Of a stretch of 40,095 bases of DNA, positions 15,964-24,471 are shown in pieces. The translations under genes were made by a program, and so were the position numbers. The DNA is from Puia dinghuensis (GTDB taxonomy: Bacteria > Bacteroidota > Bacteroidia > Chitinophagales > Chitinophagaceae). Within the stretch, counting starts at the first letter, position 1. Each line of letters begins with the position of its first letter. The DNA lies in contig JAMFSL010000332.1 in NCBI GenBank assembly GCA_026225275.1, positions 1 to 40,095 of the forward strand, in the 5' to 3' direction. The notes beneath the pieces are model-generated. The model had not been told where the DNA came from. It saw nothing but the letters and a program-made list of their open reading frames with translations, and did not search any database.

Positions 15964-17040
15964 ATGAGCGCAAACAACTGCAACCCCGCCGAACGCAAGA
16001 AACTCAGTTTCCTCGACCGTTACCTCACCCTTTGGATCTTCGTGGCGATGGCTATTGGCGTCGGCCTGGGATATTTCATCCCTGACACCTCCAACTTCGT
16101 CAACAGCTTCCAATCCGGTACCACCAATATCCCCATCGCCATCGGCCTGATCCTGATGATGTACCCGCCGCTGGCCAAAGTCAGATACGAACAATTGGGC
16201 AAGGTCTTCCAAAATACAAAAGTCCTCACCCTGTCCCTGGTCATGAATTGGATCATCGGGCCCATCCTCATGTTCATCCTCGCCATCGTCTTTCTGCGCG
16301 ACAAGCCCGAATACATGGTTGGCCTGATTATGATCGGGATTGCCCGGTGCATCGCCATGGTCATTGTCTGGAATGAATTGGCCGAAGGCAACCGGGAATA
16401 CGCTGCCGGCCTGGTCGCCCTCAACAGTATCTTCCAGGTCCTTTTCTACAGCGTTTTTGCGTGGCTCTTTATCACTATCCTGCCCCCTTACTTCGGGCTC
16501 AAAAGTCTCGCCATACATATCAGCATTGGCCAGATCGCCCGCAGCGTCCTGGTCTACCTGGGAATCCCCTTCGCCGCCGGCTTCCTGACTCGTTACGCGC
16601 TCCAGAAAGCCAAAGGCAGGGAATGGTACGAGACGAAATTTATCCCGGCCATCAGTCCCATTACCCTGATCGCCCTGCTCTTTACCATCGTCGTCATGTT
16701 CAGTCTGAAGGGACAACTGATCGTCACCATCCCTTTCGACGTCGTGCGCATCGCTATCCCGCTCGTGATCTATTTTACCCTTATGTTCCTGATCACCTTC
16801 TTCTTTGGAAAATCCCTGGGCGCGGACTATTCCCAGAATGCCGCCCTATCCTTCACCGCAGCCGGCAACAACTTCGAGCTGGCCATCGCCGTCGCCATCG
16901 GGGTCTTCGGGATTAATTCCGGCCAGGCATTCGCCGGTGTCATCGGTCCCCTGGTCGAAGTCCCTGCCTTGATTGCCCTGGTCAATGTCGCCTTCTGGCT
17001 CAGAAAGAAATATTATTCATCCACCGCCTTCACACAATAA
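15964..17040 (+). CDS. acr3: Arsenite efflux permease, ACR3 family
   Basis: Exports arsenite across the inner membrane using the proton motive force. 358 residues with about ten membrane segments. Family signatures include [14 protein letters not shown] at the N-terminus, [26 protein letters not shown], and [19 protein letters not shown] with the Cys that ACR3 proteins need for transport (near residue 122). The C-terminal half has [20 protein letters not shown], also diagnostic. The unrelated ArsB family lacks these motifs. Only one base separates its stop from the next ATG, so the metallophosphoesterase is translationally close-linked. Confidence 0.96.
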   Translation: MSANNCNPAERKKLSFLDRYLTLWIFVAMAIGVGLGYFIPDTSNFVNSFQSGTTNIPIAIGLILMMYPPLAKVRYEQLGKVFQNTKVLTLSLVMNWIIGPILMFILAIVFLRDKPEYMVGLIMIGIARCIAMVIVWNELAEGNREYAAGLVALNSIFQVLFYSVFAWLFITILPPYFGLKSLAIHISIGQIARSVLVYLGIPFAAGFLTRYALQKAKGREWYETKFIPAISPITLIALLFTIVVMFSLKGQLIVTIPFDVVRIAIPLVIYFTLMFLITFFFGKSLGADYSQNAALSFTAAGNNFELAIAVAIGVFGINSGQAFAGVIGPLVEVPALIALVNVAFWLRKKYYSSTAFTQ

Positions 17041-17041
17041 C

Positions 17042-17815
17042 ATGAAAATCGCCCTATTCTCCGACATCCACGCCAACCTACCAGCCCTGGAATCCTTTTT
17101 TGAGGACGTAGATACCCGACAAACTGATGCGATATACTGCCTCGGCGACCTCGTCGGCTACAATATCTGGCCCAACGAAGTCATTAACGAAATCCGCAAA
17201 CGTGGCATCCCCACCATCGCCGGCAACTACGACTTCGGCATCGGCCGCCACAGCGACGATTGCGGCTGCGCCTACAAGACGGACGATGAGAAAGCCAACG
17301 GTGCTGTCTCCATCTCCTTCACCAATGAGATCGTCAAAGACGAGGAACGCGCCTACCTCCGCACATTACCTGCCCATATCAAAGTCGAATTCCAGTTGAA
17401 CAACGATAAGCTCAACCTGCTGCTGGTCCATGGCAGTCCGAGAAGGATCAACGAATACCTGTTTGAAGACCGCGAAGAAAAATCCATGCTCCGCATCATG
17501 CACGATGCGGATGCCGATATTATGTGTTTCGGCCACACCCATAAACCCTACCACCGTGCCCTCAACGATGGCACCGATGGCCGGGATCACTTCCGCCACG
17601 CCATCAACATCGGCTCCGTCGGCAAGCCCAAAGACGGCGATCCGCGAGGCGGGTACGTGTTGCTGCACATCAACGACCACAGCAGCACCACCGACAACGG
17701 CAGTATCCAGGTTGAATTTATCCGCTTTGACTACGATATAGAAAAAGCCGCCAGGGCCGTAGAGGAAAGCCGCCTGCCCAATGCTTATGCCGAAGCCTTA
17801 CGCAAAGGCGTATGA
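17042..17815 (+). CDS. Calcineurin-like metallophosphoesterase in the ars operon
   Basis: 257-residue metallophosphoesterase of the YfcE/MJ0936-like type with the full metal-site set: DIHAN (SDIHANLPALE), GDLVGY, GNYD, LVHGSPR and CFGHTHKPY, then NIGSVGKP. A Cys-containing insert (SDDCGCAYKTDDEK, near residue 77) follows the GNYD motif. Start at 17042 gives MKIALFSDIHAN directly; the longer frame lies inside acr3. One base separates it from the acr3 stop. Its substrate is unknown. Its tight coupling suggests a part in arsenic metabolism, for example hydrolysing an arsenylated or phosphorylated metabolite, but that is inference. Confidence 0.88.
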   Translation: MKIALFSDIHANLPALESFFEDVDTRQTDAIYCLGDLVGYNIWPNEVINEIRKRGIPTIAGNYDFGIGRHSDDCGCAYKTDDEKANGAVSISFTNEIVKDEERAYLRTLPAHIKVEFQLNNDKLNLLLVHGSPRRINEYLFEDREEKSMLRIMHDADADIMCFGHTHKPYHRALNDGTDGRDHFRHAINIGSVGKPKDGDPRGGYVLLHINDHSSTTDNGSIQVEFIRFDYDIEKAARAVEESRLPNAYAEALRKGV

Positions 17816-17853
17816 CAAAAAAATTCTTACCTTAAAACCTCAAAAGAAAGAAC

Positions 17854-18342
17854 ATGGAAATCCTCCCCCTCCTGCCCGAACATTGGCCCGCCGTCAGGGC
17901 CATCTACGAGGACGGCCTGGCCACCGGCAACGCCTCCTTCCAGACCAGCGCCCCAAGCTGGGAAGAATGGGACGCCGCCCATCTCAAACACAGCCGCCTT
18001 GTCGCCACCGAAGGCAGCACCGTCCTGGGCTGGGCAGCCCTGACCCCCGTATCCGGTCGTTGCGTCTATGCCGGCGTCGCCGAGGTCAGCGTCTACATCC
18101 ACTCGGCCAGCCGGGGGCATGGCATCGGTAAAGCCTTGCTACAAGCACTCATAACCGAAAGCGAGAAAAACGGCCTCTGGACCCTTCAAGCAGGCATCTT
18201 CCCCGAAAACACCGCCAGCCTTAAGATCCACGAAAAATGCGGTTTCCGCCTGCTCGCCACCCGCGAAAAAATCGGCAAAATGGCCGGCATCTGGCGCGAC
18301 ACCGTCCTGCTCGAAAGAAGAAGTAAAATCATCGGAATCTGA
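17854..18342 (+). CDS. arsN: GNAT acetyltransferase, ArsN/phosphinothricin-type
   Basis: 162-residue GNAT enzyme expected to acetylate a small amino-group substrate using acetyl-CoA. It has the phosphinothricin/ArsN pattern: IYEDGLATGNASFQT, PSWEEWDAAHL, VLGWAALTPVS, VYAGVAEVSVYI, the acetyl-CoA loop RGHGIGKALL, WTLQAGIFPEN, and KMAGIWRDTVLLERRS at the end. ArsN1-type enzymes detoxify arsinothricin and phosphinothricin, both glutamate analogues that inhibit glutamine synthetase. It follows the metallophosphoesterase by 38 bp and is the last ars operon gene, then the convergent receptor begins. The exact substrate cannot be read from sequence. Confidence 0.86.
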   Translation: MEILPLLPEHWPAVRAIYEDGLATGNASFQTSAPSWEEWDAAHLKHSRLVATEGSTVLGWAALTPVSGRCVYAGVAEVSVYIHSASRGHGIGKALLQALITESEKNGLWTLQAGIFPENTASLKIHEKCGFRLLATREKIGKMAGIWRDTVLLERRSKIIGI

Positions 18343-18389
18343 AAAACCTATCAAGGCTTCGGTTTGCTCCTCCAAAATCATAGCCATAA

Positions 18390-20567
18390 TTACAATATCC
18401 GCACCTTCACCGCCATGTTCGCCATAAACCCTTCCAGCGGCGCATAGATCTCCGCAAAAGTCGGGTTCGTTAACGGTGGAATCACCACCGGCCCAAACCG
18501 CGTCTGCCGCGTATCCGTCAAGTCCTCGAAATTCAGCACCAGGCTGACTCGGCGAATCACCTTTTCCAACAGTAACCCCGTCACCCAATAGTCCCTTGTC
18601 TTCGATCCGTCATACAAGTATTGCGGACCCGTATAAAAAGCCTCCAGCGCCACCCGGTAGTCGCCGTCCTTCTCGTTGGCCAGGTCAAACACCACCTTGC
18701 TCCGGGGCGCCAGTGGGATATGGGGCAGTGCAGCCACACCTGTCCGGGCATCCACATATGTGTAGCCCGCGAACAACGACCAATCATCCTGCTTTAGCCG
18801 TATGCTCGTCTCAAAACCCCTCGTCGTATACGCATTAGCAGCATTGACGAAATAAGTGTACACCGCTCCCACCCCACTAGCAGGCAGCGAATCAAGCACC
18901 AAAGGATGATTCACCCGCGTATAGTAAAAGGCCTGATCCACCGTCGCATGCAGATCCTCCCCAATCGTTCCCGCATAGATCACATCCGCATTCACCCCCG
19001 CCGACCGTTCCGCATTCACCGAACCTCCGATGGGCAGCACATCCTTATAAGCCGTCTCTTCTGTCTGCGCATCAAAGATCGTCGGCGACTTATATCCCAG
19101 ACCTCCACCCATCCGCAGATTCCACTGCTGCGATAGCTTATATAATACCGACACCCTGGGCAACAAAAAATTCCCATATCGGTTCTGATAGTCATTCCGG
19201 ATACCCGTTTCCAGCACCCAGCGCCGACCCAGCGTCCAATCATCCTGTACAAAAACCCCCGTCGTCACAAAACTATAATCCCGGATCAGACTGTCCGTCC
19301 GCCGGTCCTCGCTAAACCGGTCGGTCAGGAAGTTCAACCCCGCCACCGTTTTATGCTGGTTCCAGGGCAGCAAATAACTGGCTTCGCTGAACGTAGACCA
19401 TTGACGCCCTGAAAACTCGTAATCCATGATCCCGATGCTACGGTTGAACAAGGACGTACTATTGCGGACCGTCAGCAGCCGGCCGCCATCCAGATGCCGC
19501 ACATATTCCAGTTGATAATAGTCCCGGTTACTCTGATTGTCCTCGGTATAAGGATGCACCGCCGTTGGACCATCCTCCACGGCCACCAGGTCCCCCCCGA
19601 TCCGGTGGTCCACCGTCGTATTCAAAGCCAGGCTTACCGTGGTGCTGTCTGTGGGATACCAAAACAGCTTAGGATTCACCGTAAAGGCCGCCAGCTTCGG
19701 CAATACAGTAAAGCCATTGTTGTCAATAGCCACCGGTACCTGATGCGTAAAGGTATTCAGCAATGTAAAACCCCAATGCTTATTTCGTCCCGCGTAAAAG
19801 CTCCCGATATCCGTCCCGCCCCGCATCGTTTGATTCGCCAGCACATTCCAATCGGGTCTCACCCCCGGATTCCTCGAAATGAAATTGATGATCCCGGCGA
19901 TCGCATCACCCCCATAGAGTGACGACGAACTGCCCTTGATTAATTCTACCTGTGACAGGTCCAGCGGCGGGATCTGCATAACGCTAAGCCCGTTGCTAAA
20001 ACCGCTGTACATAGGAAAACCGTCTTTCAAAAATTGCGTGTACTTCCCATCCAGCCCGAGGATTCGGATCTGGACATTACCGGAAGAGGCTGAGGTCTGT
20101 TGGGTCTGTATCCCCGACGCCTCGCTCAGCAACATTGCCACATTGCTGGGGTGCATCGAGGTCTCTTCCTCCATATCCTCCGTCCCCAGCACCTCCACCC
20201 GCGTCGGCAGGTCCTTGATCCGTCCGTTAATGCGTGATGAGCTCACCACCACGTCTCCCAACATTTCCACCTCCGGCTCCAGCGCTACCGCCAGGTCGTC
20301 CGCGCTCCGCAAGGGCACCACAACCCGGACCTCTTTACTACCATATCCCAGACAACTCACCTTTAACTCATAACTGCCGACGCTAATCCCCTCTAATCTC
20401 ACCAAGCCCAGGCTATCGGTCATGCCACCCTTATTCAATCCTTTGATCATCACCGAAGCCCCTGCGATGGCTTGCCGCGTATCCTCATTGGTGATGCGCA
20501 GCACCACCCGATATTGAGCCGCAACCGTTTCTCCCATCAACATTAAAAACCCTAAAAATATCCGCAT
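18390..20567 (-). CDS. TonB-dependent outer-membrane receptor
   Basis: Outer-membrane gated channel for a chelate or other large solute. About 725 residues. The signal peptide MRIFLGFLMLMGETVAAQ is followed by a carboxypeptidase-regulatory-like beta domain (IAGASVMIKGLNKGG, about 25-105), a plug (VVSSSRINGRIKDLPTRVEV, IRILGLDGKYTQFLKDG, SSSLYGGDAIAGIINFISR) and a long barrel ending in VKVRIL. I preferred the start at 20567 over 20603 because the longer frame buries the signal peptide behind a basic stretch. The plug resembles BtuB/CirA-type receptors for metal chelates. No riboswitch or Fur-like box was recognised. It converges on the ars operon with 47 bp between stops. Confidence 0.92.
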   Translation of the reverse strand: MRIFLGFLMLMGETVAAQYRVVLRITNEDTRQAIAGASVMIKGLNKGGMTDSLGLVRLEGISVGSYELKVSCLGYGSKEVRVVVPLRSADDLAVALEPEVEMLGDVVVSSSRINGRIKDLPTRVEVLGTEDMEEETSMHPSNVAMLLSEASGIQTQQTSASSGNVQIRILGLDGKYTQFLKDGFPMYSGFSNGLSVMQIPPLDLSQVELIKGSSSSLYGGDAIAGIINFISRNPGVRPDWNVLANQTMRGGTDIGSFYAGRNKHWGFTLLNTFTHQVPVAIDNNGFTVLPKLAAFTVNPKLFWYPTDSTTVSLALNTTVDHRIGGDLVAVEDGPTAVHPYTEDNQSNRDYYQLEYVRHLDGGRLLTVRNSTSLFNRSIGIMDYEFSGRQWSTFSEASYLLPWNQHKTVAGLNFLTDRFSEDRRTDSLIRDYSFVTTGVFVQDDWTLGRRWVLETGIRNDYQNRYGNFLLPRVSVLYKLSQQWNLRMGGGLGYKSPTIFDAQTEETAYKDVLPIGGSVNAERSAGVNADVIYAGTIGEDLHATVDQAFYYTRVNHPLVLDSLPASGVGAVYTYFVNAANAYTTRGFETSIRLKQDDWSLFAGYTYVDARTGVAALPHIPLAPRSKVVFDLANEKDGDYRVALEAFYTGPQYLYDGSKTRDYWVTGLLLEKVIRRVSLVLNFEDLTDTRQTRFGPVVIPPLTNPTFAEIYAPLEGFMANMAVKVRIL

Positions 20568-20655
20568 TGTAATAACTGATTTTTTATTCCGAAATACATG
20601 CACTATCGCCTATTCCCTTTAGCGGGAACAGTTCAATTCACGAATTCATCAGCTA

Positions 20656-21159
20656 TCAAATGCGAAAAACCCCAAACCGGAGCCATCTTCTACCCGTCGC
20701 GGAGGGAACTGTCAGGTCAATAGGCGAGATATAAGAATGGGATGCCTCCGAAGCGCCCTTTGAAACAAAAATAGAAAACCTAGCCTTCCGCAGCATTGCC
20801 TGCCGGGCCGCCCTTACCGGCGCACATGCAACCACTTCCGGCAACCCACTGGCCGTAGTATCAGTCGATGGCCCGAGGGTCCATTCAAAGGAAGACAAAA
20901 GAAAAAGAAAACCGACAACGATAATCAACCCCTGCTTCACATATTTATGCGTGAAAATCACCGGCCGCTCCAAAATGCTCTTCTCGAAGGAAACAATCCT
21001 TTCCAGCAATCCCACAAAAAATGTCAGCAAGCTGGACAGCACATTTCCCTTCCGGCTCCGGGTAGGCAGAAGCACCCGCCGGATTACCTGCCAGGTAAAC
21101 AACAAAATGTCCAACACCAGAACAAGGACCTTTTGCGCTATTTTCCGTACTTCCTTCAT
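20656..21159 (-). CDS. Hypothetical protein with one or two membrane segments
   Basis: 167 residues, family not recognised. The N-terminal third has a basic, leucine-rich helix (KVLVLVLDILLFTWQVIRRVLL), and another hydrophobic segment lies near 85-105 (QGLIIVVGFLFLLSSFEW). The remaining 60 residues are predicted soluble, Ser/Ala-rich and end WLRFGVFRI. It lies upstream of the TonB-dependent receptor on the same strand with 88 bp between them and may share its transcript. The coding call rests on an uninterrupted frame with sensible membrane segments only. Confidence 0.5.
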   Translation of the reverse strand: MKEVRKIAQKVLVLVLDILLFTWQVIRRVLLPTRSRKGNVLSSLLTFFVGLLERIVSFEKSILERPVIFTHKYVKQGLIIVVGFLFLLSSFEWTLGPSTDTTASGLPEVVACAPVRAARQAMLRKARFSIFVSKGASEASHSYISPIDLTVPSATGRRWLRFGVFRI

Positions 21160-21257
21160 CGTATTATCATCCCAAAATCACCCTAAAAGTACCATGCCAT
21201 TCTGAAGAAAATCTGTAGTACAAGGCAAGACCCAAGCCCACCAATGCGACGAGAAAA

Positions 21258-21602
21258 CTATTTCTGTTCTGTCATTTCTATCGCCATGGCAATAGCATTA
21301 TAGGCGTTTACAACACCACCGCTTACCGATAAACTGCTGAATGGAACCTTTACCGTGGAGCCAGGCCTGTTCACCATTATCTCCGGCCGAAAACTCGACC
21401 TCAGAAGAATATCTTTTACCTGAGCGGCGGAAAGAGCCGGGAAATAAGAAAACAATAGAGCGGCAATGCCCGATACAACAGGGGCAGACATACTGGACCC
21501 TGACTTATAATCATAGCCATTTCCCGGCACGGTTGAAAAAATATCACTGCCCGGCGCGAAAAGATCCACATTTCTTTTCCCATAGTCCGAATAGGGATGA
21601 GC
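21258..21602 (-). pseudogene. C-terminal relic of a subtilase (peptidase S8)
   Basis: Reads AHPYSDYGKRNVDLFAPG, a typical subtilase stretch (S-N/D-Y-G-x-x-VD-x-FAPG), then YDYKSGSSMSAPVVSGIAAL with the catalytic Ser motif (usual GTSMAAP; here GSSMSAP), then ALSAAQVKDILLRSS and a complete C-terminus. The catalytic Asp and His domains and any signal peptide are missing. The frame continues directly from the DUF3570 stop codon (21630-21632) with about 9 unrelated residues in between, so the front of the gene was removed up to that stop. Not expected to be active. Confidence 0.8.
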
Positions 21603-21629
21603 CAGCCGGTAGCAGGGACGGAGATAATC

Positions 21630-22910
21630 TCACCTAAACTTCAAATCCAGCGAAATCACATTCGACATCAGGTCCGTCGTCTCCGTATAATGCCCGTACC
21701 GGATCTCCAGCGAGTTAAAATGCTTGTCAAATATACCTTTGGGCGGCGCCAATCTCACCCCCACCCCGAAAAGGCTGGCCGAAAATGCCGACAACGCATA
21801 GTTGCTAGTATAATAAGTATCGCTCGTCTGATGCTTCTCAAAAGGAGCAAAGTAGTTGGCAGCAGTCTGCACATAATACCGGTAAAAAGGCGAGACCGAA
21901 AAGAACGGGGTGATCTTAACCGGCACCTCAAGGCTGGCTGTCTGGGAGCGGACACCCCAATTATCGATATAAAAACGGTAATACCCTTTCAGGATAACGT
22001 TATCGCCCAGGAAGTAGTTCAACCGAAATCCCAGCGGGAATTTAAACCGCTGAGACGGGAGTTTCTCGATGGTATCCTGACCATTCGAAAAATATACCCT
22101 GTGGAACGGCAGGCCCAGGTACCCGTGCTGTTCGACCAGGTCAAACTCTACACTGCCCTGCAAACGGGGGTTGAAAATTTGAGAATAGGAAAAGGACGCA
22201 GTATAGGTGTCCCTGGGGCTGGAGGGCACGTTCTTTTTGTCGCGTCGGCTGGTACCCCCCGGCGGTATAGCCTCGGTCTGCCCATTAAAGCCCGTGATAT
22301 AAATCGTCGAATCCGTATTGTTCGTGATCAGGCCTTTCACGAATTCAGAAGGATAGATCAGTTTCACCTCGTCAAAATAAGTTGCCAGCTTTGCGCTGAA
22401 TTCCCCATTCTTATCCCTGGTCTTTTTAGAAAAGCCCGCATCCAGGCCGATAGATCGATAATTGTATTCCGTAGAATAGATGGCCCCCAACTCATAGCCG
22501 GTGCCTTTGAAGGCATTTTCATGAGCCCAGTTAAGGGATGGGTAGATGCGGTTGCCAGTCTTTTTGGAAGCGCCGGTCTTGGAAACCCAGGCTTGGGAGG
22601 CAGCCGTGTGAGCATCGAAGCCTATGCCGGCCGTTAGGGTGTTCTTTCCCTGGTGCTTGTCCCAGCCCACGAACCTTATTTCTACGCCGTTAGCCAGGTC
22701 GGTGACATTAGCATCTCCCATAGGGCCTGTTTGTCCGCCGGACACGGCAGATTTGTTCGCGGTCTGGCTATAATAGCTGGAGACAATTTCGACTTCATCT
22801 AGCTTTAAAGCACGGGGTTTGTATACACCCGTATCTTTAGGTGTTCCTTGCGAAAATGCATGCAGAACAATCAAACACATCCCTGTTACTGTAAGACAAA
22901 CTCTTCTCAT
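21630..22910 (-). CDS. DUF3570 outer-membrane barrel protein, copy 1
   Basis: 426 residues. The signal peptide MRRVCLTVTGMCLIVLHAFSQG is followed by an amphipathic-strand-rich domain ending LDLKFR, consistent with an outer-membrane beta-barrel with an aromatic-rich end. DUF3570 proteins are found next to DUF4266 lipoproteins and often apbE or thioredoxin genes. It is the third gene of a minus-strand set: thioredoxin-like, DUF4266, DUF3570 (26 bp after DUF4266). The second copy at 28733-30043 shares long blocks, for example KITPFFSVSPFYRYY versus KITPFLSVSPFYRYY and the whole C-terminus SNVISLDLKFR. The function is unknown. Confidence 0.85.
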   Translation of the reverse strand: MRRVCLTVTGMCLIVLHAFSQGTPKDTGVYKPRALKLDEVEIVSSYYSQTANKSAVSGGQTGPMGDANVTDLANGVEIRFVGWDKHQGKNTLTAGIGFDAHTAASQAWVSKTGASKKTGNRIYPSLNWAHENAFKGTGYELGAIYSTEYNYRSIGLDAGFSKKTRDKNGEFSAKLATYFDEVKLIYPSEFVKGLITNNTDSTIYITGFNGQTEAIPPGGTSRRDKKNVPSSPRDTYTASFSYSQIFNPRLQGSVEFDLVEQHGYLGLPFHRVYFSNGQDTIEKLPSQRFKFPLGFRLNYFLGDNVILKGYYRFYIDNWGVRSQTASLEVPVKITPFFSVSPFYRYYVQTAANYFAPFEKHQTSDTYYTSNYALSAFSASLFGVGVRLAPPKGIFDKHFNSLEIRYGHYTETTDLMSNVISLDLKFR

Positions 22911-22936
22911 AAGTTAACTTCACTCTTTTAAACATT

Positions 22937-23161
22937 CTAATTACAACCACAGCCCCCACCAGTCTTGCCGCCGTTAGCGCCGGAAGAACCTTCGCGGTAG
23001 GACTCCATATTGATCTCTTCCTTTTCCACTTTCCGGTTACTAAGGGTCATTTCGGAATCATTTAACCGGTTTTTCTGATACTCCTTGACCGGCTGACAGG
23101 AAGTTAGCAAAACCGTAACCGTTACTGCCGATAGGCATACGCAAAGAACTTTTGAGTACAT
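22937..23161 (-). CDS. DUF4266 small lipoprotein, copy 1 (C-terminal GGGCGCN)
   Basis: 74 residues with a lipoprotein signal (lipobox LTSC, Cys22) and a 53-residue mature part: QPVKEYQKNRLNDSEMTLS, then KVEKEEINMESYREGS and the Gly-rich tail GGKTGGGCGCN ending at the C-terminus. I start at 23161, which gives exactly the length of copy 2; the longer frame to 23185 adds eight residues before the signal. Compared with copy 2, 52 of 53 mature residues are identical although about 24 codons differ silently. The two terminal Cys and Gly run suggest a metal- or thiol-active tail. It lies 26 bp before the DUF3570 gene. Confidence 0.88.
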   Translation of the reverse strand: MYSKVLCVCLSAVTVTVLLTSCQPVKEYQKNRLNDSEMTLSNRKVEKEEINMESYREGSSGANGGKTGGGCGCN

Positions 23162-23223
23162 TTTAAGATTTTTAATTGAATCCACTATTCAGTGCATTAT
23201 ATGTTTTTTCGAATTCACAACCT

Positions 23224-23664
23224 TTAATTATCCGCCGCGATCACCTGTTCCACCTCTGACACGAAGACTTCCGGTTTAACGCCCGGATTGCCATCCCACG
23301 TTTTCAGCACCTTCCCATCTGCATTAAGTAACAGCGTTCGTGGAAATTGACCTTCTTCGTTATATTGGTCCGCCATCGAGTTATTGATCTTCTGTTGTGA
23401 AGGAGACAACTGGTCCTTCTTCTTCCTGGGAAAATCGGCATTCACCAGGACCAGGGCTGTATCAGCCATTTTCAAAAAGATTGAGTCGTCCAGGATTTCC
23501 TTTCGCAGCATAATACAAGGACCACACCAATCCGATCCCGAAAAATTGAGCAGGATATGCCTGTGCTCCTGATGCGCGATGGTCTTGGCCTCATCCAGGC
23601 TGTAATGCCAGCCCGGCGAAGCAGTAAAAAACCATAAAACTGAATAAAAAAGAATTCTCTCCAT
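23224..23664 (-). CDS. Exported thioredoxin-like protein
   Basis: 146 residues with an N-terminal hydrophobic segment (ILFYSVLWFFTASPGW) and a thioredoxin fold carrying the intact redox motif WCGPC (residues about 46-50, in NFSGSDWCGPCIMLRKEI). The FPRTLLLNADGKVLKTWDG segment supplies the conserved cis-Pro region. It probably acts in the periplasm on thiols or disulfides. It is the first gene of the set with DUF4266 and DUF3570; the gap to the DUF4266 start is about 62 bp. In related genomes an apbE gene often belongs to this set, but none is here. Confidence 0.88.
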   Translation of the reverse strand: MERILFYSVLWFFTASPGWHYSLDEAKTIAHQEHRHILLNFSGSDWCGPCIMLRKEILDDSIFLKMADTALVLVNADFPRKKKDQLSPSQQKINNSMADQYNEEGQFPRTLLLNADGKVLKTWDGNPGVKPEVFVSEVEQVIAADN

Positions 23665-23765
23665 ATGTTATAAAAATTACGTTACCTCTTAAGGCTCCTT
23701 TTTGCGGCTTTATTGTTCATACATCAGTTATACATCTGTTAAACCTCTCCGGAGAACCACCCCGG

Positions 23766-24449
23766 TTAACTGACGGCCTTTGCCAACAGGTAGGCCGCTG
23801 CAGCGGCGATGATACCCGTCATGGCTACCTTAACTGTTCCTTTCACCAATGGCTGTCCGGTCACCCTGCTTTTGAAATAGCCAAAGAAAATCAGCGCAAT
23901 GATCGTTACCACACAAGAAGCATAAAACCCGTCCTTGCTGTTCTTGAAGATGATATAAGGAAACAAAGGAATAAAGCCGCCCACCAGATAAGATAGCGCA
24001 ATGGTCATAGCGCTCTTCGTAGCCCGATCTTTGGTCGGCTTCTCCAGGTTTAATTCGAGCTTCATCATAAAGTCCGCCCAACGCACTTTGTCCTTACTTA
24101 TCTGCAGCGCCACCTCTTTGCTGAGCGATGCATCCACTCCCAATTCCACCAAAATATCGTTTACTTCCTGCAATTCGGTGTCCGGCACTGTTTCGATTTC
24201 ACTGAATTCGCGTTTTAGTTCGTTCTCATAGTGCTCGACTTCCGATTCCCCGGCCAGGTAGCCCCCCAGACCCATCGAGATGCAGCCCGCCGCAATTTCG
24301 GACAAGCCGGACACAATAATGAGGTGATTGGTATTCAGTACGCCGCTTAGACCGGCCGTCAGCGCAAAAGGAACCGTCAAACCGTCCGACATTCCGATAA
24401 TAATATCTTTAACCAAATCGGAGTTGCTATTGTGCGGCTCATTTTTCAT
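23766..24449 (-). CDS. VIT/CCC1-family iron or manganese transporter
   Basis: About 227 residues. The N-terminal half has DIIIGMSDGLTVPFALTAGLSG, the first membrane helix and VIT1 signature, followed by IAAGCISMGLGGYLAGESE. An acidic, charged cytoplasmic region with several Glu (EHYENELKREFSEIETVPD) resembles the metal-binding domain of plant VIT1. The C-terminal half has AIALSYLVGGFIPLFPY-like helices (TIALSYLVGGFIPLFPY). Start taken at 24449; the in-frame ATG at 24488 overlaps the upstream gene by 17 bp and adds a non-family tail. It lies 22 bp after the BamA/D15-like gene and probably shares its transcript. Expected to move Fe2+ or Mn2+ out of the cytoplasm. Confidence 0.9.
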   Translation of the reverse strand: MKNEPHNSNSDLVKDIIIGMSDGLTVPFALTAGLSGVLNTNHLIIVSGLSEIAAGCISMGLGGYLAGESEVEHYENELKREFSEIETVPDTELQEVNDILVELGVDASLSKEVALQISKDKVRWADFMMKLELNLEKPTKDRATKSAMTIALSYLVGGFIPLFPYIIFKNSKDGFYASCVVTIIALIFFGYFKSRVTGQPLVKGTVKVAMTGIIAAAAAYLLAKAVS

Positions 24450-24471
24450 ACTGAATTTGCTTTTACTAAAA

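Noticed and set aside
15628-16716. 362-codon minus-strand frame across arsM and acr3
   Set aside because: Low-complexity Gly/Asp/Glu translation, overlapping two strongly supported genes; an antisense shadow.
18343-18389. Weak AAACC/GGTTT pairing as terminator between ars operon and receptor
   Set aside because: Only five pairs and no T-tract; not reported as a feature.
20568-20655. Cobalamin riboswitch before the TonB-dependent receptor
   Set aside because: The gap to the next gene is only about 88 bp, and no B12-box-like sequence was recognised.
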